Shown here: in pieces, positions 1-32,625 of the stretch
How the letters are laid out: each line of letters begins with the position of its first letter
How positions within the stretch are numbered: the stretch's first letter is position 1
Origin: Chondrilla cf. caribensis
Taxonomy: Eukaryota; Porifera; Demospongiae; Chondrillida; Chondrillidae
DNA length: 64,000 bases
NCBI GenBank assembly: GCA_964020155.1
Contig: OZ026557.1
Coordinates: 2,163,501 to 2,227,500, forward strand
Direction: 5' to 3'
Notes under the pieces: generated by a model
Seen by the model: the letters and a program-made list of their open reading frames with translations, nothing else
Told to the model about the DNA's origin: nothing
The model's database searches: none
Made by a program: the position numbers and the translations under genes

Positions 1-2661
1 AAAATTGGATAACTAGCCACAAGTAAAGCCTTCCCATAGCCAAGCTGTCTACACATGACAGTGGCATCACGAATATCAAAGGTTGTCCCGCAAACTGTAC
101 CCCAAACTCCATTTAATCCAATCTCAATCCTTCCATATGATTGATCCAGTCCTCCAACAAGACGAACATCAATGCGGTTGCTGGATTCTGTGTTGAGTAG
201 ACAAGTGTACATATAACGTTTACATAAAAATACTTTTCCATTACATTCGTGATATAATTTCAGAATTAATGCATTACAATATAAACAGACACCTTACACG
301 TAAACATACTGAATCGGATACAGTTTTTGAGAAAGCCAAACCTATACCTCCACATATTACACCAGCCTCTCTACTGTGAGAACAAAAGGTGCTGTTCACT
401 CCCCATCCCAAGCACAAGCCAATGTTTTCTTCCATACCAGTACAGCCAACATTGTCAAGCCACATTCTACCTGTTCTATGTGTAAAGCTATTTCTCAGAG
501 TGGCAGCAATACCCCAACATATGGCACACCACACGAGCATCATGGATGTCCCAATTATTATCACAGACAGTTCTCCAAGGTCCATCAAGACCAATCTCAA
601 CACGTCTATTTGACTAATTAACCCTTCCCCTCAGGCGGACATCAATTCGAAAGGTCTCTGTTTGTTGTATGCATAAATGACATAAATTCATCGGTATAAA
701 GTAAACCATCAATTGAAAATCTGCTAGATACAAACCTACCTCCACAAATCACACCAGCATCTCTATTGTGAGAACAACTTGAACTGTACAGTCCCCATCC
801 ACTGTGTGAACATTTGTCAAGACTCCTTTCTATACCAGTACAAGTGACATTATCTAACCAGATTCTACCTGTTCCGTGTGATAAGCTACTTCTCAGAGTT
901 GCAGCAACAGCTGTTGGATACCCCAACATGTGACACACTACCAAAGCATCTTGGATGTCCCAAGAGTTATCACAGACAGTGCCCCAAGTGTTGTTGAAGC
1001 CAATCTCAACTCTACCAATAGTTCCGTTGAGTCCGCCAACTAGTCGAATAGTCATGTTATTATGTCCATCATCTGTATTAATATAATTATGATGAAGTAT
1101 ATCTGAATTTCTGGTGTTTCAGAATTTGAATTGCAAGTATCTGAACTATGTTTGATTGTCATTCAATTTTATAGGCTAAGCTAAATATTGTAAATCATGT
1201 TTACTATGTAACCTCATGTAACAACAAGGAATCAAGTGCTTACCATCACACACAACACCTGCTAGACCACAAGAGGATGATGAAGTAGAACCCCAGGGAT
1301 CATGTGGGCAGTTCTTCAAACTATTCTCTTCTCCAAAACAGCGGACATTCCTTAGCCAAATTCTGTTGGTGGGACCACTCCAAAAAGCAGAGCCAACAGT
1401 AACAGTAATAGCTCCTTGGTATCCAAGTTGACGACAAACTACAGCAGCATCATGTATGTCCCAATTGGTGTCACACACATATCCCCAGGCACCTCTGAAG
1501 CCAACTTGTACCTGACCTAGTCCTTTATTAGAACCTCCAACCAATCTCAGATCAATATCATCATCTTGATTCTCTGATAATAAAGTAGAATGAAACTTCT
1601 GTGACATTTTGGGTCATATATGTTAAATGTAATTAAATTTTATTCATTTACACAATACTGAATATAAATAATAATTAAAATGAATTTAGACTTTAATAGT
1701 ATTAAATATTGTTGCACTTGTCAGCCATCCGAACAACATGTTTGAGCCAGCCCCATGTTGGGGTATTCTTCATGGTGGCATCAATTTGATCATATCATTT
1801 TGAAAATGCTGTATAATGTATTGTTCCCTATAATGGTATGTAAAGATTGAGCCAATAGTTGCTGTAGTCCAAAGGACAGTATTTTCTACTATTTACTGAT
1901 TCACAATGACACAAAAAGTGTGATATAATACAGTGTCATTGGGTTAGTACATACTCCTGGTTAGTGAGTACACCTCACTCAGTCCCTAGATCATGTATAC
2001 TTTGTCAACCAGTACTGATAGTAAGTACCTCTGATAAGAAGTACAGATTTGGTGCGTCCTTCAAGGTATTTACTAGCGAGTTTTACTGTATTTATCTATT
2101 TAAAAATTTAATGTGATGGTTCAGTCCAAAATATATGAAACTCAGTATAGTATTGGGTGATATCCTATATTTCATATAAAGGTATAGTGGTAAATACATG
2201 ATAATTGTATATTTCATACATGGTAATTATCGTTTGTAACTGAGTGAGTGGGACAGGAGCTCTGTGAGTTTTTGATACTGAATTGCTTGTTTCACATCAT
2301 ATGTACATACTTACATATGCCCCAGCATTATAGTAGTCTACACATACGTGTATAGTATTTTCAGGGTGCATGTAACATCCTACATGTACGTGCGTACATA
2401 TGTGGTCAGAAAGTATAGAGTTATCAATACTCCTGTATATTGGTTTGTGTTGTGATGTGTAATGTGTTGTGACATATGTGTTCATCCTTTATCATAATTT
2501 TTCTAAAACTACCTTTAGCTCTTTAATGGAAGGTATGAGGTTTCACCTATGTTCACACATAGACTGCTGTTTTCTGTCTTTCACTTTATTTGAGTGTGAC
2601 ATTAAATTTTTTGCTTTTTGGTTTCAACTGATTATCTACTGCAGAAGATTCATTGGTGTCT

Positions 2662-2715
<54 letters not shown>

Positions 2716-3728
2716 TATTGTGTATGTTTATGTGTTGGGTGATGTGTTGTTGTGTGCTTATCTTAAATCATGGTTTTTCTTTAACTACTTTTAGCTCATT
2801 GTTATGGCACCTGTTGTTACCTTGACAGACGGCCATTTCATCTTAGTATTATTTTTCCTTTTTATTTCCACCAATCATCCGTGTACTGCAGAAGATTCAA
2901 TGTCATCTTGTTTGTGTGTGAGTGCGTGCGTGTGCACGTGCGTGCATGCATGCGTGCGTGTGCCTAATATGTGTATATGTATACAGTTCAGTAAAAGGGG
3001 CTTAAGAACCAAACGTGTTCAAATTTTGTTGAGTTTGAATTTGAATTAATTTATGTGTGATGCTTTACATGCATAATACTCTCAGGCAGAGAAAATTCAA
3101 GACAACATGGCCAAGAGTTATTTACGGTACAGTGATGTCCACTCTACTGTAGGTGCATGAGATCTGTACCCTCCCAGAGAGACAAAATTGCAAGTTTCCT
3201 TATACTCTCACCTGCACATACAACGCCTGCAACTCCATGATATGAAGTACTGGATACATACTGTCTGCAAAATCTACTTGGCTGCCCCCATGTGCTTCTT
3301 GGACACTCGGTGATCTGGTTCTCTATCCCCCTACACCGCACATCGTCCAACCATATACTTCCTGATCCCGTTCCAAAACTGGACTGGACTGTAGCAGCAA
3401 GTGCTTTAGCAAAACCCAACTGACGACAAACAACTGTGGCGTCTCTGAAGTCCCATCCTCTGCCACAAACAGTGCCCCAGGGACTTGTTGCATTGAGTCT
3501 CACTTCCACATTGCCTTGGGCATTGGTTCCTCCGTTGACCAAACGAATCAAGGCAGTATTATTAGCTTAAGGATGCAAAAAAATAAAGTGACAAGTCATA
3601 GCACAGAGAGAGTCAGTCGGGATTGGAATGAGAGAGAGCTTACCACTACATTGGCAATTCAGTTGTTGAGATTCCGCACACTGCAACAGTGTAATGAAGA
3701 GCACTCCAAAAAAGAGCACCGCAGCCAT
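1..3728 (-). CDS. Gene C: 5' part of an SRCR-repeat adhesion receptor (runs off the left edge)
   Basis: Partial paralogue of genes A and B. Exons, 5' to 3' on the minus strand: signal peptide 3644-3728, SRCR1 3212-3565, SRCR2 1244-1573, SRCR3 740-1072, a decayed SRCR4 348-657, and an SRCR matching SRCR6 of B at 1-187 (cut by the edge). Every exon is phase 1-1 after the first (phase 1 out), with GT donors and AG acceptors. The start is the ATG opening MAAVLFFGV, because the TATA box lies 60-67 nt upstream and the earlier in-frame Met sits at the TATA box itself. The signal peptide is a short Met-led hydrophobic run ending near Ala-Glu-Ser. By homology the missing part should hold more SRCR domains, Ig, GAIN and seven helices. 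With the SRCR4 exon dead, the gene works only if that symmetrical exon is skipped; it may instead be a young pseudogene. Confidence 0.8.
348..657 (-). pseudogene. Decayed SRCR4 exon of gene C
   Basis: This aligns to the SRCR4 exon of gene B (54397-54723, 327 nt) but is 310 nt long. It has an in-frame TAG where B reads CAG (the VNQ of the domain start), an 11-nt deletion after the conserved second-cysteine region (Met-Leu-Gly), and a 6-nt deletion removing one conserved cysteine context. The acceptor (AG at 658-659) and donor (GTATAG) still look usable, so inclusion would truncate the protein, while skipping keeps frame because both borders are phase 1. Confidence 0.8.
2664..2712. repeat. (GT)n microsatellite
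   Basis: About 24 GT units inside the left copy of the 3-kb duplication. The matching tract in the right copy (5714-5835) is more than twice as long. Confidence 0.95.
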
Positions 3729-3787
3729 CAGCGGTATGTTGCCGAATAAACAATCACCCACCTCTGAAATGGCTAGAAACGCAAGAG

Positions 3788-3795
3788 CTTTTATA
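3788..3795 (-). promoter_or_regulatory. TATA box of gene C
   Basis: TATAAAAG on the minus strand, its upstream end 67 nt before the chosen ATG (3728). Genes A and B carry a TATA box at nearly the same distance (69 and 65 nt), so this is a shared core promoter. Transcription would start about 30 nt downstream, giving a 5' UTR of roughly 35 nt. Confidence 0.65.
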
Positions 3796-5710
3796 CACAT
3801 CTACAGTAACCTGGCTGATCAATTTCCGGACAATTATAACAATATTATTACTATTATCATTATATTAGACATTATATCTTTCATATTTGTTTCAATTATA
3901 TTATTTGTTTTCTTTTTAATAATAATATAAAATATATTAATATTGTTATATTACTATTATTATATTTATTTTATTGTAAATATGTGAATTTATGTGATGT
4001 ATGATTATTATTATTATTATTATTTCATTATGTACTGATACTATTGTAACCACTCAATAACGTATCAATAAATTATCAATGTTATTATAACTTATCAATG
4101 TACTTGTTTAATGTTATTAAATTTTATTCGCATGAAAAAAAATTATAATATTATTATTATTATATTACCTGCTCCAGCGTCTCTCCGTTGCTATTCAAGT
4201 GGGCAACATGATTTCCATGTTAGGATCGCTCCCCACCACCAGCATTGATTAAGCTGCATATTCCTTATGTGGGGCTCACCCCCTGCCACTGACTGTGAAT
4301 ATAGGCTATTATTACTTGCTTTACTGTTTTATTACATTCTGTATAGTATTACTATCAACGTTAATCTTATTCTTATAGCAAAATAATAATAATAATATAC
4401 GAATATAATAATATATATATGATATATCATATATATAATATTACAGCATATCTTCGTGTATCTATTATATAGGCACTTTCAACAAAATCATTTGTAGCTC
4501 TCCTTCCTTATAATGTCATGTAGAAATTTGGGTTTCATCGCTTTGTAGCGAGAGAGTGTGCAATATTGAAAACAGTTTTAAGATGTTTTTAAAAGTTTCG
4601 AACTAGATATGTTGTAAGTCTTGTCCAGTAATTGATTGAATTGTTCAACAATTGATTTGATTCGTTTCTTTGATTTGTTAGCCAATTGATCGATTTTGGA
4701 CCCTAACAAAATATGTGCTACTAGCTAGGTTATGAAATAATTGTTGCAAGCCAATTTCCTATACGACGGTGAGAGGCAGAATAGCTACAAATATCGGTTC
4801 ATTTTGCAAATGTGATTCAAGATATGAGTGACCGGAAACAGGTAATTTGTCCAGAAATTGATCACTCATATGGCAGATCAAAGGTCGGCTGCACCAGGAA
4901 TGACCATTACAAGCTGACCCGAGGAAGTGTCAGATTGGATATTGAGAGAAATTACAATCATCATGAGTAATCAGACAATCTAATAGTGTGTCGAAAGTTA
5001 TGTTAGTGTCTTAATCTCTTCCCTACTGTTAGCTAGTTATGTGTGGGCTAAGATGTATAATATTATTATTCTGTTACGATTTTAAGCAATTGATTGAATT
5101 TGTACTTAGTACATAATCTAACCTTCAAGGTACTTACTAGCGAGTTTTACTGTATTTATCTATTTAAAATGTGATGGTTCAGTTCAAAATATATGAAACT
5201 CAGTATAGTACTGGGTGATATCCTATATTTTATATAAAGGTATAGTGGTAAATACATGATAATTGTATATTTCATACATGATAACTATCGTTTGTCACTG
5301 AGTGAGTGGGACAGGAGCTCTGTGAGTTTTTGATACTGAATTGCTTGTTTCACATCATATGTACATACTTACATATGCCCCAGCATTATAGTAGTCTACA
5401 CATACGTGTATAGTATTTTCAGGGTGCATGTAACATCCTACATGTATGTGCGTACATATGTGTTCAGAAAGTATAGAGTCCTATACTCCTGTATATTGGT
5501 TTGTGTTGTGATGCGTAATGTGTTGTGACATATGTGTTCATCCTTTATCATAATTTTTCTAAAACTACCTTTAGCTCTTTAATGGAAGGTATGAGGTTTC
5601 ACCTTTGTTCATACATAGACTGCTGTTTTCTGTCTTTCACTTTATCTGAGTGTGACATTTTCCTTTTTGGTTTCAACTGATTATCTACTGCAGAAGATTC
5701 ATTGGTGTCT

Positions 5711-5837
<127 letters not shown>

Positions 5838-6464
5838 TGCGTGCGTATTGTGTATGTTTATGTGTTGGTTGATGTGTTGTTGTGTGCTTATCTTTAATCA
5901 TGGTTTTTCTTTAACTACTTTTAGCTCATTGTTATGGCACCTGTTGTTACCTTGACAGACGGCCATTTCATCTTAGTACTATTTTTCCTTTTTATTGCAA
6001 CCAATCATCCGTGTACTGCAGAAGATTCAATGTCATCTTGTTTGTGTGTGTGTGCGTGCGTACATGTGTGCATGTGTGTGCCTAATATGTGTACATGTAT
6101 ACAGTTCAGTAAAAGGGGCTTAAGAACCAAATGTGTTCAAATTTTGTTGAGTTTGAATTTGAATCAATGTAATACATTCATGTACTTGAATAGTAGAAAG
6201 CATTTTAAAGCTAATAGTAACTGTTTCTGTGAAATGAGAAATGAGAAATAACCATATCAAAATAGTATTTTGATTTGCCAATGGTTATTTCTTATATAAT
6301 AAACTGTGTGTGATGCTTTACATGCATAATACTCTCAGGCAGAGAAAATTCAAGACAACATGGCCAAGAGTTATTAACGGTACAGTGATGTCCACTCTAC
6401 TGTAGGTGCATGAGATCTGTACCCTCCCAGAGAGACAAAATTGCAAGTTTCCTTATACTCTCAC

Positions 6465-6678
6465 CTGCACATACAACGCCTGCAATTCCCTGATATAAAG
6501 TACTGGATACATACTGTCTCCATAATCTACTTGGTTGCCCCCATGTACTTCTTGGACACTCGGTGATCCGGTTCTCTATCCCACTACACCGCACATTGTC
6601 CAACCATAATACTTCCTGATCCCGTTCCAAAACTGGACTGGACAGTAGCAGCTAGTGCTTTAGCAAAACCCAACTGAC
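6465..6678 (-). pseudogene. Truncated SRCR1 exon from the tandem duplication
   Basis: Carries the 3' part of the gene C SRCR1 exon with its donor intact. It stops where the sequence jumps from the conserved Arg-Gln-Leu-Gly region into 5' flank. It has a one-base insertion at the tryptophan-rich strand (AGTATTATGG against AGTATATGG) and a Cys-to-Trp change in the PSR(F/L)(C/W)RQY stretch. With no promoter, signal exon or domain start, it is a relic. Confidence 0.8.
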
Positions 6679-8535
6679 AATTTTGGACCCCAACAAAATA
6701 TGTGCTACTAGCTAGGTTATGAAATAATTGTTGCAAGCCAAGATATGAGTGACCGGAAACAGGTAATTTGTCCAGAAATTGATCACTCATATGGCAGATC
6801 AAAGGTCAGCTGCACCAGGAATGACCATTACAAGCTGACCCGAGGAAGTGTCAGTTTGGATATTGAGAGAAATTACAATCATCATGAGTAATCAGACAAT
6901 CTAATAGTGTATTGAAAGTTATGTTAGTGTCTTAATCTCTTCCCTACTGTTAGCTGGTTATGTGTGGGCTAAGATGTATTATTATTATTCTGTTACGATT
7001 TTAAGCAATTGATTGAATTTGTACTTAGTACATTATCTAACCTATAATACACTGTATGTTCAATACATGGATGTTTTTGCACAATTGGCAAACTTTACCC
7101 AGTATGACATTGTGTAGGATCTGATGTAAATTAACCTAAGGCTTGAACCATTGCTGATATCAACATCAAGTGAAAGAATACTTACAATTACATGTTGTGG
7201 AAGACAAAGGCTCACCTGGGAAACCAGAGAATATGCACAGCCTGTGTGGCTTTCCACAAGGCAATCCCATTCACTTCATGATGATGCACACTGTACAGCT
7301 TATCATGTGCAACTAGCTGCATTAATTACCCATCCTCAGGTAACTGGAATATTTGTAATGCGAGTGAATGGATCCGAAATGGTTTTTGTTTGGATTGTGT
7401 GCATAACCACGCAGTATTTACAAAGATATTGTAGTAAATGGGATGCATATAATGAGGGTGTACAGTTGTTAGTCAAGTTTAGCAATATTCTGATAACATA
7501 ATATACAAAATAGTATCCCACATGCATGTGGATTTTGTATTTTTCCCCATGGTTACACATGTTGTTGGTTGTCTTTCCTGGAACATCGATCACTGTGTAA
7601 GTTTTCACTTTACAAAGCCATAACAAATAAGCAACAACCAGGATGGGTCATAAACCTGTGGGGTATGCATCCTTTCTAGCTGGGTTGATGTGAACAGGAT
7701 CTACGTCTGAGTGAGCTTGTGGGATGCCCAACATGGAATTATTTAATTAAAGGCCGCTGAGATGTACGATGTCAGTCCAGGTCAGACCTGGGATTCCCAA
7801 TGTGATTTACTACATAAATTATGGTTAAGTGGTTTCCGATGTGACTTCATGTCAGTCCAGCAACTATCATGGGTTTCCTAATGTATTTAGTACAATCAAG
7901 TTTCACTACACAAAGCCAGAAATTGCCAACAACCTAGGTGAGCCATGAACTTGTGTGGTGCACATCCAAACTGGATTGGTGTAAACGGGATCTACATTTG
8001 AGTGACATGAAATTTGTTGGGTCATGTTTCCAGAAGCAAACGGGAGGACGATTACCGGGCTCTTTCTTACTTCCATATCTTTATGTGTATGGTGCACATA
8101 AGTAGTACAATGAGAACAGGAAACTATATAATATTATTAGTAATATTGTGCATGTTATACTAGCTCATCCCCTGATATCAAAATTATTATATGCATGGAC
8201 ATAATTACATCAGATTTTACTCATGCTCATGTATGATGTGTGTTATAATCAGTGTAATTATAATATTATACCAAGCAGTTCTAACAGCTTGAAAATAATA
8301 CAGAATCTGATGTTATCCCTAACTGTTAATGCTTCGTTAATATCTTGAAGGATGTAGGTCACACATCTCAAACCCTATCATTAAAAAAATCAAAAAAATT
8401 GTACTGCTACCTCGATTAGATCAATCATTGTTTTGATACTACATGTAAAGTGGGGCCCTGGCTATCCTACATGGCCAATGACAAATAACATTAATGACTG
8501 TTGTTTGATTAAGGAGGTTCCGCTTTAGTTGATTC

Positions 8536-8580
8536 AGTACCCCTTGTGGTAATAAAGCTTTTATTACCACAAGGGGTACT
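8536..8580. repeat. Perfect 21-bp inverted repeat (hairpin)
   Basis: AGTACCCCTTGTGGTAATAAA and its exact reverse complement are separated by three bases. The right arm continues into the sequence that precedes the dead tail exon at 8611-8680, which in gene A starts with a similar AAGGGGTACT. Confidence 0.85.
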
Positions 8581-8610
8581 TTATCAAAGCTATGATATTT
8601 CAATGCTTAC

Positions 8611-8680
8611 TTTCATTATTTGATGTTTTTTCTTCTTTTGTCAGATTTCAGGATATATCCAATGTCTATTCTCCAGATGC
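8611..8680 (-). pseudogene. Dead duplicate of the penultimate (tail) exon
   Basis: Exactly 70 nt, like the matching exons of gene A (10990-11059) and gene D (63526-63595). It keeps the AAAG acceptor and a GTAAGC donor, and begins Ala-Ser-Gly-Glu, but the next codon is TAG. Flanks on both sides also match the gene A intron sequences. It is left over from a local duplication of the gene tail. Confidence 0.75.
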
Positions 8681-10638
8681 CTTTATGATCAAAAATAATT
8701 ATTTTTATTTTGCTTAATGTACTGTACATGTATAATCTCCAAAAACTATTTAATACATAATATCATACATGTACAAATTTTGTAGATAATTTACAACTAC
8801 ATGTTGTGGTATATTAACATAATTATGGAGACATGATTTGATTTCAAAATAGTAATACTTATTTATGGTATACCACATTATTAAAACTCCGTCAACACAC
8901 AACCACTCAATAGGATATGCATAACAACTGCCTATACTGCCCACAATAATTGGGTTTAATGAATGTATTGGGTAGATACGATGTAATCGTCGAAATTGGA
9001 GGTTTGACCTTTTCTGTTCACAGTTTGTGCTGCAACACTGTAAGGTTAGTATATTGCTACACCTATATAGTAATCAGCTGTAGTTAATTTGCTTCAACCA
9101 CCCACCAATTTCAAGCGCCTTTGAGTCTACAAAATGTACAATATTATTAGCTGATACAGTTTGAATTTCTTAATGAGGTAATCAAAGATCCGTTCCTGGA
9201 CTTAGTTCTGATAATGACAGAAGGATAGATGCCAAGTTGATACTGAAGTAACTTTTGTTCGTGGCTTCAGCAAATTCAACGATTTACTGATTGCCCTAAG
9301 CACAACCATGTACCGGAAGGCTACATTGTTGCAACAGAAAATATATAGAAAGTTCAAATGGCTTGACCATTATATTGTATCTACCATTTGTACTCGATGC
9401 ATTAAAATTCATATTATTGAGATGTGCTTGTATCATATTTTGTGAATTTCATGATTTATGCTGCAGACATGTGGTTCAGTAATAAGTATTATGCTTTGAT
9501 TTATAATTATTATGTCTGTAGTATACATTAAAACTCTAATAAATTATATTATCCAATATTAATGTAGTTATGATAATATGTGCAGTATATGTGTATAGTG
9601 AATTACAAGATTGTCATTTCCAATGCAAGTTTACAATAATAATAATTATTTAATAAGTTCAATTCCATTCTTTATATGCATAATTTCACTACTGGAATAT
9701 TATTAATTTTAATTTATTATGTAAGAATTAATATTAATGCATATATACACATCACATTGCAATGAGTTTGCGTAGCTATACATACATATATATATGTACA
9801 TGCAGAGAATAATAATAATCATATAAAATAATATTATATAATATTATGTACATCACTAGTACTAGTAGTTCAAGTTCAGAAAATATATTATTGCTATATA
9901 TGATTAATAACCACATGCACATGTACGTATTTGTATGTACAAAGATGTTATATAACACTCTTGTTGCTTGGCCTGGATATCGCACATATTATTATTATGG
10001 TTAACATGTGGTCTCTTGATCATTAACACATCACACCTGTACACATGCAAAGTAATTCTCCATCTGCTAGTTTAGCAATGGCATATCACATGCATTGCTA
10101 GGTTGATAGCAATTGATTTCCCAGACTCTATATGTATAATTAAAATCCAAAATGCACATAACTCCAACATGTAGCCATGGTTGTGTGATCTTATATTAGA
10201 CATGACTTGGATGCATGGATACAAATGATTCCAAATTTAATTTTAAATAATATTTTGATGCTATACCAGCTCATATAGCATATAATTGTATGCATATGTT
10301 TAGAAATAAGATGTTCACACCTGCTTATTAAGTATTGCTCTAGATCTGTTAATTTGTTTGACAGATGTAGGCCACACCTCAAACCCTTTCATCTCAATGT
10401 TAAATAAGCCATATAATTTGAATTGATTATTCAATTCAAGATTGAAATACACTTCCTGTTTGTTATAATGATTATCAAAATATTACTACACACGGCATAA
10501 TTATAACTATACTGAGTCTCATTATTATAATAGTTTACCTGGAGATTCTTATGGTAATACTAGTACCCTAATGGACATTAATCTATAATCATTGCAAACC
10601 AATAGCGATCATTGTTAATGAACATGAATATTAAATGA

Positions 10639-30146
<19,508 letters not shown>

Positions 30147-30207
30147 CAGCGGTACCTTACGGAATATAAGCAATCGTCCGCTTCTGAAATCGCTGGAAAC
30201 ACAATCG

Positions 30208-30215
30208 CTTATATA
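30208..30215 (-). promoter_or_regulatory. TATA box of gene A
   Basis: TATATAAG on the minus strand, 69 nt from its upstream end to the ATG. Upstream at 30273-30282 is a GC-rich AATGGCCGCC (GGCGGCCATT on the minus strand), also found ahead of the gene B TATA box (57567-57576) but not ahead of gene C. Confidence 0.6.
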
Positions 30216-30701
30216 GGCACATGGTGCTCGTACATTCATAGTTGTGGTTTAGAATTTCTGACCGCCTACCAAAATGGCCGCCAAGACTGCGCTTACCCCT
30301 GGCTGTTCGTCAGACGCACTCCCACGTTGGTCTTGCAAAGTACATGTCCGATGTATTCCCGAAACATTGTTCTGATTGCTGTAACTAAACAGAGGTTCAG
30401 ATAGCCGCATGACAGAAATGACCGTTACAAATTAGCCTGAAGTTGATCGCTTAAAGTATCAGTTTGGACATTGGAAGAATCTTAGTATCATTATGAGTGA
30501 TTAGGCCATCTAATGGTGAGTTGTATGTTGTATTAATCTCACTCCCCATTGTTTGCTGGTTATGTGTGCATGGTAGGTATGTTTATTGACATAATTATAA
30601 GCATTTGAAGGAATTTATTTTTATTAACTATTCAAGATTATTATTTTAATGTTGTACATATATTACCTGACAGAAACGAGCATTACTTTGTAATATTACA
30701 T

Positions 30702-31825
30702 AGTCTGGCGTAGCCGACTCTTGATCTGCCATTTTATTTTGTTTGGTTCTGAGAAAGGGTCTGTGGACATTGCTATTTAATAGTGGTAGCAAAGGGGTGG
30801 GGTCGAATGTGGCATATAATTAGTAAAATGGCGATTTCAGCAGTCAATTACATTCCTCCAGCAAACTCAAAACACACTTTACATCACTGAAGAAGCCACA
30901 TAGGAAGCATCTATCACAATGTAAGAATGAAATAATGTTTTTGTTAGGCTTCTGACATGCTTCGGTAAAACCATAATCACGGCTCTTTTGCCGTTCACCT
31001 TTGATTATTTATGGGTTACATAGAGCCATGCGCACAGTGTTATTCTATGTGTTTCCCACTGTTTACTTTGATGGTTGGTCAGAGGAAAAGATTTGAATAG
31101 GTGTTAAGGTGGAATTGCTGGGATGTGAACAAACTAAACTCATAACAATCACTAAAGTGCGCAATTGCCAACCCGAACATAGAACAGCTCTGGAGTAAGA
31201 AAATCCCAAATGAAGAGGCCGACTTAAAAAAGTAGCTCACAATAACTACATGCTACAAACTCTGCAAATGATTGGATACTTAGATAGATAGATAGATATA
31301 TAGATGAATGAGTTTTAATTTTCAACAGGAAATGCCCCTTCAGCAATCAGCTGGTCTTGCAGGAGGTCCTGTGAAAGGTTACAAATTGACAATTTATGCG
31401 ACAGTAATGACTGAGAAAATACAGCAAAGATTAATTGATATAGTAGCATGAAAATGTATGATTTGTGAGGCCATTTTATATGAGATAAAATTAATAGGCA
31501 ATATGAATATACGAAAATTGGATAATGAAAATGAAATAAAAATTACAACACATTAGCCACAATACAAAATTAATATCCATGCATTTATACAACATTTATT
31601 ATGGCTATCAACTGTCAAGTGAGTTAAAATTCGATATTTCTACTTGTTTCTAATCATACTTATTAAACCTTTGTATATTTCCATATATTATGGAGAGATT
31701 ATTCTGTAGAAGTGTTGGGTTCAACGTCGCACATTTCACCACTACTGAATAGTAATGTCCCTAGAACCTTTCTCTGCCCTGGCAAAATGAAATGGCAGAT
31801 CAAGGGTCGGCTACGCCAGACTAAG
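30702..31825. mobile_element. 1.1-kb non-autonomous DNA transposon with long inverted ends
   Basis: The left end, AGTCTGGCGTAGCCGACTCT..., and the right end (31733-31822) are inverted copies over about 90 bp with mismatches. TATTACAT occurs just outside both ends (30694-30701, 31826-31833), an 8-bp target duplication if the right end includes AAG. The interior encodes no transposase. A piece of the same end (GGCAGATCAAAGGTCGGCTG) is present at about 4874 and, with one mismatch, about 6794. Confidence 0.75.
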
Positions 31826-32568
31826 TATTACATTAGTGAAAGTAATATCAAGCAATAATCCAAACAGATTATGTAGACAGTAGATGATGAAGAAGTGAAT
31901 CAAATAGCCAATGATATGATGTTATTCTCTTTTGCCTTTCTGAATCATATCATTTGCAATTCAACCACTGTGTTAAGAGGTTAACATTCGTAATTACACC
32001 TCAGTTTTGGTGTAATATGATAAATTAAATGTCTTACTACCATGCATGAAAGCATGGTAGTAACACATTTAATCATCTGGATAGCCATTACAATAGTCTG
32101 TGTTTGCCATTACATATCACCTTATATCTAGGGATGCTTTTTTGATCCATTGGCAACATATACTCATTATGACATTGTGTGGATGTAGTTAAATTTTACA
32201 CTATTACTGGTATAATTATCATTATGTGAAAGAATGCATACAATAACATGTTTTGAACACAAAAGATTATCTTCGAAAACTGAAAATTTACAGCCCGTGT
32301 GGCTTCCCATGAGTCTATCCCAATCACTTCATGGCCATGTAGTGTATGGAAAACCAGCTCATTATTGGACATGCTGGATAAATAGTTTATGCAATAATCT
32401 ATGACTTTAAAAGTCAATTTACATGAAATTTGAGGTTTGTCTTAATAGTATATTTGATAATTTAATTACTCTGATAAAAGTAATCAGTGCATGGTACAAT
32501 TATTAAAATTCACATGCAGAATGTACATTGTTTTCACTGCAACAGTCCTAACCCTAACCCTAGACGTC

Positions 32569-32625
32569 CAAGTAATTCGAGTGCGGGGGACGTCAGCCCC
32601 ATGAGTTTTTAACTCGCATTACTTG
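32569..32625. mobile_element. 57-bp palindromic element, copy 2
   Basis: Starts CAAGTAATTCGAGT and ends with the near inverse AACTCGCATTACTTG around a GC-rich core (GGGGGACGTCAGCCCC). Related copies lie at 27689-27744 and 58607-58665. It resembles a very small MITE. Confidence 0.7.

Larger units (their letters stand above)
2060..5123. repeat. Left copy of a 3.06-kb tandem duplication
   Basis: Begins with CCTTCAAGGTA near 2060 and ends at ATCTAACC near 5123, where the same CCTTCAAGG starts the second copy. It contains a GT microsatellite tract, SRCR1, the signal exon and promoter of gene C, and AT-rich 5' flank (about 3840-4165 is mostly ATT/TAT runs). It also holds an internal local repeat of about 290 bp (near 2470-2700 and 2760-2990, sharing a CTGCAGAAGATTCA core). 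Confidence 0.8.
7043..10638. other. Intergenic region between gene A 3' end and the 5' flank of gene C
   Basis: No gene is supported here. About 7072-7310 resembles 32135-32360, i.e. matching 5' flanks of genes C and A. About 7605-7730 and 7905-8010 are two units of a roughly 300-bp local tandem repeat. About 8100-10620 matches 60300-62290 downstream of gene D. A dead tail exon lies at 8611-8680 and a perfect hairpin at 8536-8580. The remainder is AT-rich with short TA and ATT runs. Confidence 0.6.

Noticed and set aside
7072..7310. Possible coding exon shared with 32135-32360 (minus-strand reading HHEV.GI..W.AT.AV)
   Set aside because: Both copies show indels and no matching splice borders; better explained as duplicated 5' flank.
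32545..32563. Telomere-like CCTAACCCTAACCCTA
   Set aside because: Only two to three units in the middle of intergenic DNA; no array.
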